Counted from the first letter of the stretch, positions 33,692 to 42,572 are shown. The stretch is 64,000 nt of DNA from Geodermatophilus obscurus (GCF_900143215.1 NZ_FRDM01000004.1:124001-188000), one strand, 5' to 3'. Translations and numbers: made by a program. The notes: generated by a model not told the origin, from the letters alone.

Positions 33692-35148
33692 CCAGCACGC
33701 TGACCGCGTCGCAGCGGTACCTCGACTCCTTCCCCACGGCGGTCGACGAGTTCGCCATCGAGGGCCTCGACGTCCTCGACGTGCCGCTGCACAGCGCGGT
33801 CCTGGCACCGTCGCCCGAGCACCCCGGCGGCAGCGGGCTGGGCTACGGCGCCACCCGTGAGGAGGCCCGCACCGGGGCGATGGGCGAGATGGCCGAGATG
33901 GCGCTGTCGCTGCGCGCGCACCAGGGCGTCGAGCGCGAACAGGGCTCCCACGCGGAGATGACCCGGCGGCACGGCAGCGACCGGGTGGCCGACCCGCGCA
34001 CCCTCTGCCTGGAGGCCGGCAGCGCCTACGACGACGACCGGCCGCTGCAGTGGCTGCCGATGACCCGGCAGCGGGACGGCGAGACGGTGCTGGTCCCCGC
34101 CGAGCTCGTCGCCTCCGCGCCGGACGACCTGCCCGGCGCCCCGCCGCCCGGCGGCTGGCTGACCACGGTGATCACCAACGGGCAGGGCGCGGCGTTCGAC
34201 GCCGACCGGGCGGTCTCGCACGCACTGCTCGAGCTGCTGCAGCGCGACGGCAACGCCACCTCCTTCCGCGCCATGGACACCGGCGTCGTGGTCGACCTCG
34301 CCGGTCTGCGCGACCCCGACGCGCTGGCGCTGCTCGAGCGGCTCGACGCCGAGGGCATCGACGTGGTGGTGAAGCTGGCGGCGACGGAGTTCGGCGTGGT
34401 CGACCTCTACGCCGTCGGCTGTTCGCGCGACCTGTCCGAGCCGGTGCCGGTGATGGCGACCGCGTGCGGCGAGGCGGCGCACCCCGACCGCGACACCGCC
34501 GTCCGCAAGGCGCTGCACGAGTTCGCGTCGGCGCGCAGCCGCAAGGCGTTCATGCACGGCCCGTTCGACGTCGTGCTGCCGGCCACCCCGCCGGGCTACC
34601 TGGAGCACTGGCGCGGCGGGCACCCGCCGGAGCGGCTGGTCGAGGAGGACCGCGCGCTGGAGGCGATGCTCGCCTGGACCCGGATGGGCACCGGCGCGCT
34701 GGTGGACCTGCTGCAGGACACCGTGCTGTCCCGCCGGTCGACCGTCGCGCTGACCGACCTGCCGACCTGGTCCGGCGACGACCTGCACACGGCCGCCACC
34801 GGAGCCCTGCACGCCGCCGGGTACGACGTGCTGGTGGAGCTGCAGCCCTCGATGGGCGACGCGGTCGCGGCCAAGGTGCTGGTGCCGGGCCTGGAGGTCG
34901 AGACCATGTCCTACGGGCGGATCGGCGAGCGCGGCGTGCGCCGGCTGCGCGAGCGCGGCGAGCCGCTGGTCGCGATCGGGGCCGATCCCGGCGGCTGGGC
35001 GCGAGTGCACCTGACCGCGGCGGCCGAGGAGCGGCTGGGCGGGCCGGCCTGGTTCGACCGCGCCGGCGCCGACCGGCGGGTGGGCGCGCTCTACGCGCTC
35101 TACCGCGAGCCGGGCCGGCACACGGTCGCGGAGGTGCTCGCCCGATGA
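33688..35148 (+). CDS. YcaO-domain protein
   Basis: 486 residues. The three ATP-binding stretches of YcaO proteins are recognisable: LGYGATREEARTGAMGEMAE (51-70), TNGQGAAFDADRAVSHALLE (163-182) continuing LLQRD, and ACGEAAHPDRDTAVRKALHE (259-278). YcaO enzymes use ATP to activate an amide carbonyl, giving azolines, thioamides or amidines. The Pro-rich C-terminal tail of azoline-forming members is absent (the protein ends VAEVLAR), and no TfuA or ocin-ThiF partner and no clear precursor peptide are nearby. A small-molecule or non-classical substrate is therefore likely. It sits in the middle of the inositol/glycosyl operon. Confidence 0.85.
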   Translation: MTSTLTASQRYLDSFPTAVDEFAIEGLDVLDVPLHSAVLAPSPEHPGGSGLGYGATREEARTGAMGEMAEMALSLRAHQGVEREQGSHAEMTRRHGSDRVADPRTLCLEAGSAYDDDRPLQWLPMTRQRDGETVLVPAELVASAPDDLPGAPPPGGWLTTVITNGQGAAFDADRAVSHALLELLQRDGNATSFRAMDTGVVVDLAGLRDPDALALLERLDAEGIDVVVKLAATEFGVVDLYAVGCSRDLSEPVPVMATACGEAAHPDRDTAVRKALHEFASARSRKAFMHGPFDVVLPATPPGYLEHWRGGHPPERLVEEDRALEAMLAWTRMGTGALVDLLQDTVLSRRSTVALTDLPTWSGDDLHTAATGALHAAGYDVLVELQPSMGDAVAAKVLVPGLEVETMSYGRIGERGVRRLRERGEPLVAIGADPGGWARVHLTAAAEERLGGPAWFDRAGADRRVGALYALYREPGRHTVAEVLAR

Positions 35149-35981
35149 CGGCTCTGCGCTACGCGTACAACACCAACGGGCTGACCTCGCACCGGCTGTC
35201 CGACGCGCTGCCCTTCCTCGCCGACACCGGCTACGCGGGGGTGGCCCTGACGCTGGACGTCGTCCACCTGGACCCGTTCGCGCCCGACGCCTTCGCCCGG
35301 GCCGAGAAGACGCGGGCGCGCTGCGACGAGCTGGGCCTGGGCGTCGTCGTCGAGACCGGCGCCCGCTACCTGCTCGACCCGCGGGTCAAGCACGAGCCGA
35401 CGCTGGTCACCGCGGACGCCGAGGGCCGGGCGCGGCGGCTGGCCTACCTGCGGCTGGCCTGCGACCTGGCCGAGGTGCTGGGCGCGGAGGCGGTCAGCTT
35501 CTGGACGGGCGTGCCGCGGCCGGGGGTGGATCGCGACGAGGCGTGGGGCTGGGTGGTCGACGGCGTGCGTGCCCTGGTCGACAGCTCCGGCGGGAGGAGC
35601 TGCGCCCTGGCCGTCGAGCCCGAGCCCGGGATGCTGGTCGAGGACTGCGACGGCTGGGCCCGGCTGGCCGCCGAGGCACCCGGGATCACCCTCGCCCTGG
35701 ACACCGGCCACTGCGTCGTCGCCGGGGCGTACGAGCCGCAGCAGGCCGTCGCCGCGTTCGCCCCGCACCTGGGCACGGTCGCCGTCGAGGGCATGCGCCG
35801 CGGCGTGCACGACCACCTGCCCCTCGACGAGGGGGACGTCGACCTGCCCGCCGTCCTGCGGGCGCTGCGGGAGGTGGGCTACGACCGGCTGGTCACCCTC
35901 GAGCTCTCCCGCGACGGGCACCGGGCGCACGAGATGGTGCCGCGCGCGTTCGCGACGCTGAGGGAGGCCGAGCAGGCGTGA
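35145..35981 (+). CDS. Sugar phosphate isomerase/epimerase-type TIM barrel
   Basis: 278 residues, ATG overlapping the YcaO stop (ATGA). AP-endonuclease-2/xylose-isomerase-like features: YAYNTNGLTSHRLSDALPFL, CALAVEPEPGML (metal-binding Glu), ITLALDTGHCVV (Asp-x-Gly-His), VAVEGMRRGVHDHLPLDEG and LVTLELSRDGH. The metal-site residues are kept, so isomerase, epimerase or dehydratase activity on a sugar or inosose is plausible (compare IolE and IolI). Confidence 0.83.
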   Translation: MTALRYAYNTNGLTSHRLSDALPFLADTGYAGVALTLDVVHLDPFAPDAFARAEKTRARCDELGLGVVVETGARYLLDPRVKHEPTLVTADAEGRARRLAYLRLACDLAEVLGAEAVSFWTGVPRPGVDRDEAWGWVVDGVRALVDSSGGRSCALAVEPEPGMLVEDCDGWARLAAEAPGITLALDTGHCVVAGAYEPQQAVAAFAPHLGTVAVEGMRRGVHDHLPLDEGDVDLPAVLRALREVGYDRLVTLELSRDGHRAHEMVPRAFATLREAEQA

Positions 35982-37186
35982 GGATCTGCTTCGTCAGCCG
36001 CCGCTACTGGCCCGCGGTCAGCGGGATGAGCGTCTACGCGGAGAACCTGCTGCGCGAGCTGGTCGCCCTCGGCTCCGAGGTGACGCTGGTCAGCCAGTAC
36101 CGCGACGACGAGGCCGGCACCCGGGTCTACGGCGGCGGCCCACCCCCGCCCGACCGGGTCCCGGCCGGCGTCGACGTGGTCGCGCTGCCCAGCCGCGGCG
36201 AGACGGTCGTGCCCGCCGACTGGGAGGGCGACATCGACGAGATCGTGCGCACCGTCGTCGGCCTGCACGCCGAGCGGCCCTTCGACGTCCTGCACGCCCA
36301 GTACGGCTACCCGCCGGGCCTGGCGGTGCTGGCCGCCGCCCGCGAGACCGGGCTGCCGGCCGTGGTGAGCATCCAGGGCGGCGACGGCCACTGGGTGGGC
36401 ACCTGCTGCAGCACCCACGCCGCGGCGATGCGCGCCGTCGTCGACTCGTCGTCCGCGGTGCTCATCGGCAGCGCCAGCTTCCGCGACGAGGTGGTCGGCA
36501 ACCTCGGCAGCGACCCGGCGCGGTTCACGATCGTCCCCGGGGCCACCGACACCCGGCGGTTCACGCCGGCCGAGCGGCCGCTGGGCGCGCTGCGCGAGCC
36601 GCCGGTGCTGCTCTTCCACGGCCGGGTGGACCGGCGCAAGGGGGTGCTCGACCTGCTCGAGGCGCTGCCCGACGGCGTCCGCCTGGTGGTCTCCGGCATC
36701 GGTCCCGACCTCGACGAGGCGAAGGCGCGCGCCGACGAGCGGACGACGTTCCTCGGTTACGTCCCGCCCGACCGCGCGCCGGAGGTCTACCGCTCGGCCG
36801 ACGTCTTCGTCAGCCCGACCTACAGCGAGGGGTTCAGCAACACCCTGCTGGAGGCGATGGCCAGCGGCCTGCCGACGGTGAGCACCGACAGCGTCGGCGT
36901 CGTGGACTGCCTGCGGCACGAGGACAACGGGCTGCTGCACACCCCGGGCGACGTCGCCGGGCTGCGGGCCGCGCTCACCCGGCTGCTGGACGACGGCGCG
37001 CTGCGGAAGCGGCTGGCGACGACGGCGCTCGAGGAGGTGCGGCGGCTCTACTCGTGGCCGGTGCTGGCGGCCTCCGTCGAGGCCGTCTACGCCGAGGTCG
37101 CCGGGACGACGCCGTCCGCCGACCGGTCGATGCCCTCGGGCGTCGACCTGTCCTGCCGGTTCCGCTCCGCGGCGCACCTGCTGTGA
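35978..37186 (+). CDS. GT4-family glycosyltransferase
   Basis: 402 residues from GTG 35978 (GTGA overlap). GT-B fold: an acceptor half starting ICFVSRRYWPAVSGMSVYAE and VLHAQYGYPPGL, a donor half with FHGRVDRRKGVLDLLEALP, LGYVPPDRAPEVYRSADVFV and the nucleotide-sugar motif SPTYSEGFSNTLLEAMASG (EX7E). This is the class of MshA. Followed directly by a PIG-L deacetylase and with ino1 in the operon, an N-acetylhexosamine transfer to an inositol-type acceptor is a reasonable guess. Confidence 0.9.
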   Translation: MRICFVSRRYWPAVSGMSVYAENLLRELVALGSEVTLVSQYRDDEAGTRVYGGGPPPPDRVPAGVDVVALPSRGETVVPADWEGDIDEIVRTVVGLHAERPFDVLHAQYGYPPGLAVLAAARETGLPAVVSIQGGDGHWVGTCCSTHAAAMRAVVDSSSAVLIGSASFRDEVVGNLGSDPARFTIVPGATDTRRFTPAERPLGALREPPVLLFHGRVDRRKGVLDLLEALPDGVRLVVSGIGPDLDEAKARADERTTFLGYVPPDRAPEVYRSADVFVSPTYSEGFSNTLLEAMASGLPTVSTDSVGVVDCLRHEDNGLLHTPGDVAGLRAALTRLLDDGALRKRLATTALEEVRRLYSWPVLAASVEAVYAEVAGTTPSADRSMPSGVDLSCRFRSAAHLL

Positions 37187-37896
37187 GGGTGCTCGCGGTC
37201 AGCCCGCACCTCGACGACGCCGCCTTCTCCGTCGGCGGCACGCTCGCGGCGCTCGCCGCGGCCGGCCACGAGGTCACGGTGGTCACCTGCTTCACCGCGA
37301 GCGTGCCCGACCCGGAGGGCTTCGCACTGGCCTGCCAGCTGGACAAGGGGCTGCCGGCCGACGTCGACTACCTGGCCCTGCGCCGCGCCGAGGACGCCGC
37401 GGCGATGGCCGTGCTGGGCGCCAGGCCGGTGTACCTCGGCCTGCCCGAGGCTCCGCACCGCGGTTACACCAGCGCCGCCGACCTGTTCGCCGGCGTCCAC
37501 CCCGGGGACGACGTCGAGCGGTCGCTGACGGCGGCGCTCGACGGGTACGACGCCGACCTGTGGCTGGCGCCGCAGGCCCTCGGCGGGCACGTCGACCACC
37601 GGCAGGTGCTGCGGGCGGTGGCCCCGCTCGACCGGCCGGTGCTGTGGTGGCGCGACAGCCCGTACGTGCTGCGCGACCCGGCTGCCGTGCCCGGCCCCGA
37701 GCTGCCGGACGGGCTGGCCGAGGTGCGCCTCCCGCAGGACCTCGACCGGCGAGCCGACGCCTGCGCCTGCTACCCCACCCAGCTCGGCTTCCAGTTCGGG
37801 GGGGTCGAGCCGATGCGCACCGCGCTGGCCGGCCTGCCCGAGGTGCTGCTGGCCGGCGCCCGGGCGCGGGAGGTCGTCGCCGACCTCGCCCGGTGA
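37183..37896 (+). CDS. PIG-L (LmbE-like) deacetylase
   Basis: 237 residues from GTG 37183 (GTGA overlap). Zinc and base motif SPHLDDAAFSVGG (H9, D11, D12), second zinc motif GGHVDHRQV (H136, H139). The usual PHPDDE reads PHLDDA, so the last acidic residue is Ala while the ligands are kept. Relatives such as MshB remove acetyl from GlcNAc-inositol. In this operon it probably deacetylates the glycosylated cyclitol before a later acylation or modification. Confidence 0.88.
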   Translation: MRVLAVSPHLDDAAFSVGGTLAALAAAGHEVTVVTCFTASVPDPEGFALACQLDKGLPADVDYLALRRAEDAAAMAVLGARPVYLGLPEAPHRGYTSAADLFAGVHPGDDVERSLTAALDGYDADLWLAPQALGGHVDHRQVLRAVAPLDRPVLWWRDSPYVLRDPAAVPGPELPDGLAEVRLPQDLDRRADACACYPTQLGFQFGGVEPMRTALAGLPEVLLAGARAREVVADLAR

Positions 37897-38246
37897 GCCC
37901 GCGGGCCTCCATCGAGGAGACGCTGGCCCGGGGTCCCGGGACCGAGGACGACCTAGACGCGGTCATGGCGCTCACCAACACCCCGGGCTGGGTGACCAGG
38001 TACGTCAACCTGGACGGCGTCGCCGACGCGTACGTCTACGCCTCCTCCACGCCGGCGGCGGTCGCCGGCTACCCGAACGTGACCGTGCCCGCAGGCTTCG
38101 CCGGGCCCCAGGAGGCGCTGCCGATCGGCGTCAGCTTCATCGGACCCCGCTGGGCCGACGCCGACGTGCTCGACCTCGCCGCCGACTTCGAGGCCGAGGT
38201 GGGAGCGCGCCGGGCGCCGGGCCACCTGCCCACCGTGGGCGGGTGA
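37893..38246 (+). pseudogene. C-terminal fragment of an amidase-signature enzyme
   Basis: 117 residues, GTG overlapping the deacetylase stop (GTGA). ALTNTPGWVTRYVN, ASSTPAAVAGYPNVTVPAGF and LPIGVSFIGPRWADADVL match only the C-terminal quarter of amidase-signature proteins. The Ser-cisSer-Lys triad region is absent and is not found upstream. It is either a remnant of a longer gene lost when the operon formed or a small scaffold that is still translated, as its coupling would allow. Confidence 0.75.
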
Positions 38247-38264
38247 CGGACCGGCTCGCCGGCG

Positions 38265-38879
38265 CTACGCGCCGGTGACCGGCCGCCCGGCCAGCGCGGT
38301 GACCACCTCGACGGCGGGGTCCCAGTACCGCGCGTAGTGGTGGGGGTCGGCGTTGCGCTGGGTGCGGTGTGCGGCGATCGTCGGCGGCAGCGCCTGCCAG
38401 TCCGGGACCTCCTGCAGGGCCCGGAAGAAGTTGACGGCGCTGGTGGTGGGGTCCATCCGGTCGGCGTAGGAGCCCCAGGCGCCGTTGGCCCGCTGCTGGA
38501 ACAGCCCCCGTGAATCGGGGCCGACAGCGTCGCCGCGGTCGAGGACCCGCAGCGAGGACTCCCCCATCGCCGTCATGACGCCGATCGTCTGGGCGCACGT
38601 GTCCAGGCCCAGCGCCTCCCCGGCGTTGACGATCGCCGCGGCGTTGGCCAACTGCTCACCGCGGTACCCGGCGACCGGTCCGCCCGGCACGCCGGCCGGG
38701 TCGATCCGCACCCCGGCCTGCGCCACCGCGCACTCCGCCGACCGCGGGGCCTCCCGGTCCGCCTCGCGCACGAGCAGCGCACCGGACACCACCAGGACGG
38801 TGGCGGCCAGTGCGACCGGCGTCCGCCCCCGGGGAGCCGGCGTCGGCCGTCGAGCTCTCCGCGGCGTGCCGACCTGCAT
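38265..38879 (-). CDS. Secreted or membrane-anchored lysozyme/transglycosylase-like protein
   Basis: 204 residues from ATG 38879. A basic start is followed by one hydrophobic helix (TPVALAATVLVVSGALLV), then an extracytoplasmic domain with TIGVMTAMGESSLRVLDRGD, DSRGLFQQRANGAWG and a SAVNFFRAL segment. The Glu of MGESSL followed by GLFQQR resembles SLT/goose-lysozyme-like muralytic domains common in Actinobacteria. Probably cell-wall turnover. It is convergent with the amidase fragment. Confidence 0.65.
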   Translation of the reverse strand: MQVGTPRRARRPTPAPRGRTPVALAATVLVVSGALLVREADREAPRSAECAVAQAGVRIDPAGVPGGPVAGYRGEQLANAAAIVNAGEALGLDTCAQTIGVMTAMGESSLRVLDRGDAVGPDSRGLFQQRANGAWGSYADRMDPTTSAVNFFRALQEVPDWQALPPTIAAHRTQRNADPHHYARYWDPAVEVVTALAGRPVTGA

Positions 38880-39062
38880 CCCGCTCCCCTGCTCGCGCTG
38901 CCCGACACCCCTCCAACGGACGGCGGGCCGAGAGGGTCCCCGCCCGGTCGCCCGGCCCCGGCTGCCGAGCCCCGGCGCAGGGGGGCGGACGCCCCGCCCG
39001 ACCCCCACGGCCGCGTCCGGAAACCGCCAGTCACCGGGGCCCGGCGCTGTCATGCTCGTCGC

Positions 39063-40550
39063 GTGAGACAGCTGCTGGACACCGAACGCTGCTACCGCGC
39101 GGTCGCCAGCCGGGACGCCCGGTTCGACGGCTGGTTCGTCACCGCGGTCGCCACCACCGGCATCTACTGCCGCCCCTCCTGCCCGGCCCGCACCCCGCTG
39201 CCGCGCAACGTCAGCTTCTTCTCCACCGCGGCCGCCGCCCAGGGCGCGGGCTACCGCGCCTGCCGCCGCTGCCGGCCCGACGCCGTCCCCGGCTCCCCGG
39301 AGTGGGACACCCGCGCCGACGTCGTCGCCCGGGCCGTGCGACTCATCGGCGACGGCGAGGTCGAGCGCTCCGGCGTCCCCGGCCTGGCCGCGCGGCTGGG
39401 CTACTCCGAGCGCCAGCTGCACCGGCTGCTCGTCGGTGAGCTCGGCGTCGGCTCGCTCGCGCTGGCCCGGGCGCAGCGCGCGCAGACCGCCCGGCTGCTC
39501 ATCGAGACCACCGACCTGCCCATGGCCGACGTCGCCTTCGCCGCGGGGTTCGCCAGCATCCGGCAGTTCAACGACACCGTCCGCGAGGTCTTCGCCGCCA
39601 CCCCCGGCGAGCTGCGCCGCACCGCGCCGCCCGGCCCGCCGGGCACGCCCGGCCGGCTGACGCTGCGGCTGGCCGCGCGCGCCCCGTACGAGGCAGCGGA
39701 GGTGCTGCTGTTCCTCGGCGTGCACGCCGTCCCCGGGCTGGAGGAGTGGGACGGGACGACGTTCTCCCGCGTGCTCGACCTGCCGCACGGGCCCGGGGTC
39801 GTGCACCTCTCCCCCGCCCCGGACGGCGGCTCCGCGGTGTCCGCCCGGCTGCAGCTCACCGCCCTGCGCGACCTGGGGACGGCGGTGGCCCGCTGCCGCC
39901 GCATGCTGGACCTCGACGCCGACCCGGCGGCGGTGGACGGCGTCCTCGGTGCCGACCCGGCGCTGGCCGGGCTGGTCGCGGCCGCGCCCGGACGCCGGGT
40001 GCCCGCCTCTCCGGACGCCGACGAGCTCGCCGTCCGCGCCGTCCTCGGCCAGCAGGTCTCCCTCGCCGGCGCCCGCACGCTCACCGCCCGGGTGCTGCAG
40101 GCCGCGGGCACGCCGCTACCCGAGCCGGTCGGCACGCTGACCCACGCCTTCCCCCGCCCGGCCGCCCTGGCCGACGCCGACCTCACCGCCGTCGGCCTGA
40201 CCGGCGCCCGGCGGCGCACCGTGCACGCGCTGGCCGACGCACTGGCGGCCGGGGCGGTGACGCTGGACCCCGGCGCCGACCGCCAGGAGGCCGGCCGGGC
40301 GCTGCGCGCGGTCCCCGGGATCGGTCCGTGGACCGCCGCGCTGGTCGAGCTGCGCGGCCTGGGCGACCCCGACGTGTGGCTGCCCGGCGACCTGGCGTTG
40401 CGGCGCTCGCTCGTCACCCTCGGCAGCTCCGACGCCGACGCCGCCACCCGCTGGCGGCCGTGGCGGTCCTACGCCGTGATGCACCTGTGGGCGCTGGCCG
40501 TACCTGCGCTCTCGACCCGACCACTCCCTCTCGAACGGAGCGTCTCATGA
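39063..40550 (+). CDS. Ada N-terminal/AraC/AlkA fusion: DNA-3-methyladenine glycosylase
   Basis: 495 residues from GTG 39063. Residues 1-75 form the Ada metal-binding domain with cysteines in TTGIYCRPSCPA and YRACRRCRPD. Residues 85-185 form an AraC-type HTH (VPGLAARLGYSERQLHRLL, MADVAFAAGFASIRQFN). The rest is AlkA: VRAVLGQQVSLAGARTL, HhH motif AVPGIGPWTAALVELRGLGD, and the catalytic Asp in WLPGDLALRRSL. It excises alkylated bases and probably senses methyl-phosphotriester damage to activate itself. ATGA overlap couples it to ogt. Confidence 0.93.
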   Translation: MRQLLDTERCYRAVASRDARFDGWFVTAVATTGIYCRPSCPARTPLPRNVSFFSTAAAAQGAGYRACRRCRPDAVPGSPEWDTRADVVARAVRLIGDGEVERSGVPGLAARLGYSERQLHRLLVGELGVGSLALARAQRAQTARLLIETTDLPMADVAFAAGFASIRQFNDTVREVFAATPGELRRTAPPGPPGTPGRLTLRLAARAPYEAAEVLLFLGVHAVPGLEEWDGTTFSRVLDLPHGPGVVHLSPAPDGGSAVSARLQLTALRDLGTAVARCRRMLDLDADPAAVDGVLGADPALAGLVAAAPGRRVPASPDADELAVRAVLGQQVSLAGARTLTARVLQAAGTPLPEPVGTLTHAFPRPAALADADLTAVGLTGARRRTVHALADALAAGAVTLDPGADRQEAGRALRAVPGIGPWTAALVELRGLGDPDVWLPGDLALRRSLVTLGSSDADAATRWRPWRSYAVMHLWALAVPALSTRPLPLERSVS

Positions 40551-41068
40551 CCCCGCTTCCCGCCCGCTCCGCCACCGTCGAGACCCCGCCCGGGCCGTTC
40601 ACCGTGGTCGTGGCCCGCGACGGCGCCGTCCTCGCCAGCGGCTGGACCGCCGACGTCGCCGACCTCCTCCCCGTGGTGCACCGCGCGCTGCGCCCGGCCT
40701 GGGTCGAGGAGGTCGAGCACCTGCCCGCGCTCGACGCCGTCACCGCCTTCGTCGCCGGGAACGTCACCGCCATCGACGACGTCGCGGTGCGCCAGCGCTC
40801 GGGCCCGTTCCTCGAGGACGCCTGGGAGGTGCTGCGCACCGTCCCCGCCGGCGAGCCGGACACCTACGCCGCCTTCGCCGCGCGCTGCGGGCGCCCGGCG
40901 GCGGTGCGCGCGGCGGCCAACGCCTGCGCGCGCAACGCCGCGGCGCTGTTCGTGCCCTGCCACCGGGTGCTCGGCTCCGACGGCGGGCTGGGCGGCTTCC
41001 GCTGGGGGACGCCGGTCAAGCGCTGGCTGCTCGACCACGAGGCGGCACACGCCCCCGTGACCGTCTGA
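40547..41068 (+). CDS. ogt: Methylated-DNA--protein-cysteine methyltransferase
   Basis: 173 residues. The suicide cysteine lies in LFVPCHRVLGSDG, and the Arg finger and HTH region in GRPAAVRAAANACARN. It repairs O6-methylguanine directly. Coupled to the AlkA/Ada fusion by ATGA, forming an adaptive-response unit. A member of the nested hairpin family follows the stop at once. Confidence 0.94.
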   Translation: MTPLPARSATVETPPGPFTVVVARDGAVLASGWTADVADLLPVVHRALRPAWVEEVEHLPALDAVTAFVAGNVTAIDDVAVRQRSGPFLEDAWEVLRTVPAGEPDTYAAFAARCGRPAAVRAAANACARNAAALFVPCHRVLGSDGGLGGFRWGTPVKRWLLDHEAAHAPVTV

Positions 41069-41072
41069 AGCA

Positions 41073-41126
41073 GGACCCCCTTGCCCCCGCCGCTCGCAGG
41101 CTCGCGGCGGGTCCCTGCAGGGAGGC
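41073..41126 (+). repeat. Nested hairpin element, copy 1
   Basis: Begins GGACCCCC and ends GGAGGCC. The inner stem is CCCGCCGC with GCGGCGGG around TCGCAGGCTC; the outer stem has one mismatch and one G-T pair. It lies 5 bp past the ogt stop and may end its transcript. Confidence 0.65.
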
Positions 41127-41227
41127 CGTTCCAGCACCTCGCCGGGCTCGACGCGGGTCCCTGCAGGCCGGCCGCCGCGGCCGTGTGTCGGCCGGGAACC
41201 GTCGGACTCGTCCGGCAGGCTCGCAGT

Positions 41228-42346
41228 GTGGACGCCGCCTCACTGCTCACCGGTCTCCTCGTCGGCGCGCTGCTGGCCACCGCGGTCACCCTGGGCGTCG
41301 TCGCGCTGGTCGCCCGCAACCGACCGGCCGACGACGGCCTGGAGCCGGTGCACGAGTCGCTCGACCACCTGCACCGCCTGCTGGCCGGCATCGAGCGGGA
41401 CCGGGCCACCGCGCACGGCGAGCTCCGTGAGCAGATGGGCAGCGTGGGGCAGACCTCGGCGATGCTGCGGCAGGAGACCGCCGCGCTGGTCACCGCGCTG
41501 CGCACCCCGCACGTGCGGGGCCGGTGGGGCGAGGTGCAGCTGCGCCGGGTGGTCGAGGTGGCCGGGCTGCTCGAGCACTGCGACTTCGTCGAGCAGCCCT
41601 CCGCCACCAACGACGCCGGCGCGGGCGTGCGGCCCGACCTGGTGGTCACCCTCTCCGACGGCCGGCAGGTGGTGGTCGACGCCAAGGTGCCGTTCACCGG
41701 CTACATCGAGGCGGTGCAGGCCGAGGACGTCGCGGTGCGCGCCGAGCGGATCGTCGCGCACGCCCGGCAGCTGCGCGCCCACGTCGACGCCCTCGCCGCC
41801 CGCCGCTACCCCACGGCATTCCGGCCGGCGGCACCGTTCACGGTGCTCTTCGTGCCCTCCGACGGGTTCCTCACCACCGCGCTGGAGGCCGAGCCCGGCC
41901 TGCTCGAGTACGGCTTCGCCCGAGACGTCGTGCTGGCCACGCCGAGCACGCTGCTCGCGCTGCTGCGCACCGTCGCCTACTCGTGGCGGCAGGAGCGACT
42001 GGCCCGCGACGCCGACCAGGTGCTCGAGGTCGGCCGCCGGCTGCACGCCCGGCTGTCCACCCTCTCCGGCCACCTCACCCGCCTGGGCTCGGCGCTGTCC
42101 TCGACGCTGACCCGCTACAACGAGACCGTCGGCTCCTACGAGAGCTCGGTGCTGGTCGCCGCCCGCCGCTTCGACGACCTCGGCGTCGCGGAGTCCCCGG
42201 TGCCCACGCCGCCGCCGGTGGAGGCCACGGTGCGCACCCTGCGGCCGGCCGAGTTCCCGCTGCCCGGGGACCTGCCCCGCCGCACCGGGCTGGCGCCGCA
42301 GGACGACGGCCCCCCAGCGGCGGAGCGCGACGGCACGACCGGCTGA
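41228..42346 (+). CDS. rmuC: RmuC-family protein
   Basis: 372 residues from GTG 41228. One N-terminal membrane helix (LLTGLLVGALLATAVTLGVVAL), a coiled-coil region, then the RmuC nuclease-like core: RGRWGEVQLRRVVEVAGLLE, VRPDLVVTLSDGRQVVVDAK and FTVLFVPSDGFL. RmuC is linked to limiting DNA inversions at short repeats, of interest here given the many palindromes. It heads the conserved block DUF6542-ispH-xseAB. Confidence 0.93.
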   Translation: MDAASLLTGLLVGALLATAVTLGVVALVARNRPADDGLEPVHESLDHLHRLLAGIERDRATAHGELREQMGSVGQTSAMLRQETAALVTALRTPHVRGRWGEVQLRRVVEVAGLLEHCDFVEQPSATNDAGAGVRPDLVVTLSDGRQVVVDAKVPFTGYIEAVQAEDVAVRAERIVAHARQLRAHVDALAARRYPTAFRPAAPFTVLFVPSDGFLTTALEAEPGLLEYGFARDVVLATPSTLLALLRTVAYSWRQERLARDADQVLEVGRRLHARLSTLSGHLTRLGSALSSTLTRYNETVGSYESSVLVAARRFDDLGVAESPVPTPPPVEATVRTLRPAEFPLPGDLPRRTGLAPQDDGPPAAERDGTTG

Positions 42347-42572
42347 ACGCGGGCCCGGCGCACCGGGGCACACCCGTCGTCGCGCCGGTGCCGTTCCGTC
42401 ACAGCCGTCCCGCCGTCCCCACCGGATGTGCGTCCGGGGCTGCGGTTTTGGCACTTGTGCACAGCGTGGCTCGGTGCCGTCCTCCCCCGTGGTCCCTGCG
42501 GCCGTCGCTACCGTTGCCCTCGACAGGGACGCCCGCGAGGGGGTCCGCCGACGAGGGGACGGGAGGTCCGCC

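Noticed and set aside
35145..35981. TIM-barrel gene as EboE of an Ebo cluster
   Set aside because: None of the other Ebo genes (TatD-like, UbiA-like, AroB-like) is nearby and the N-terminal motif differs.
28390..37896. The operon as the mycothiol pathway itself
   Set aside because: MshC (Cys ligase) and MshD (acetyltransferase) are absent, and YcaO, MBL and oxidoreductase genes are not part of that pathway.
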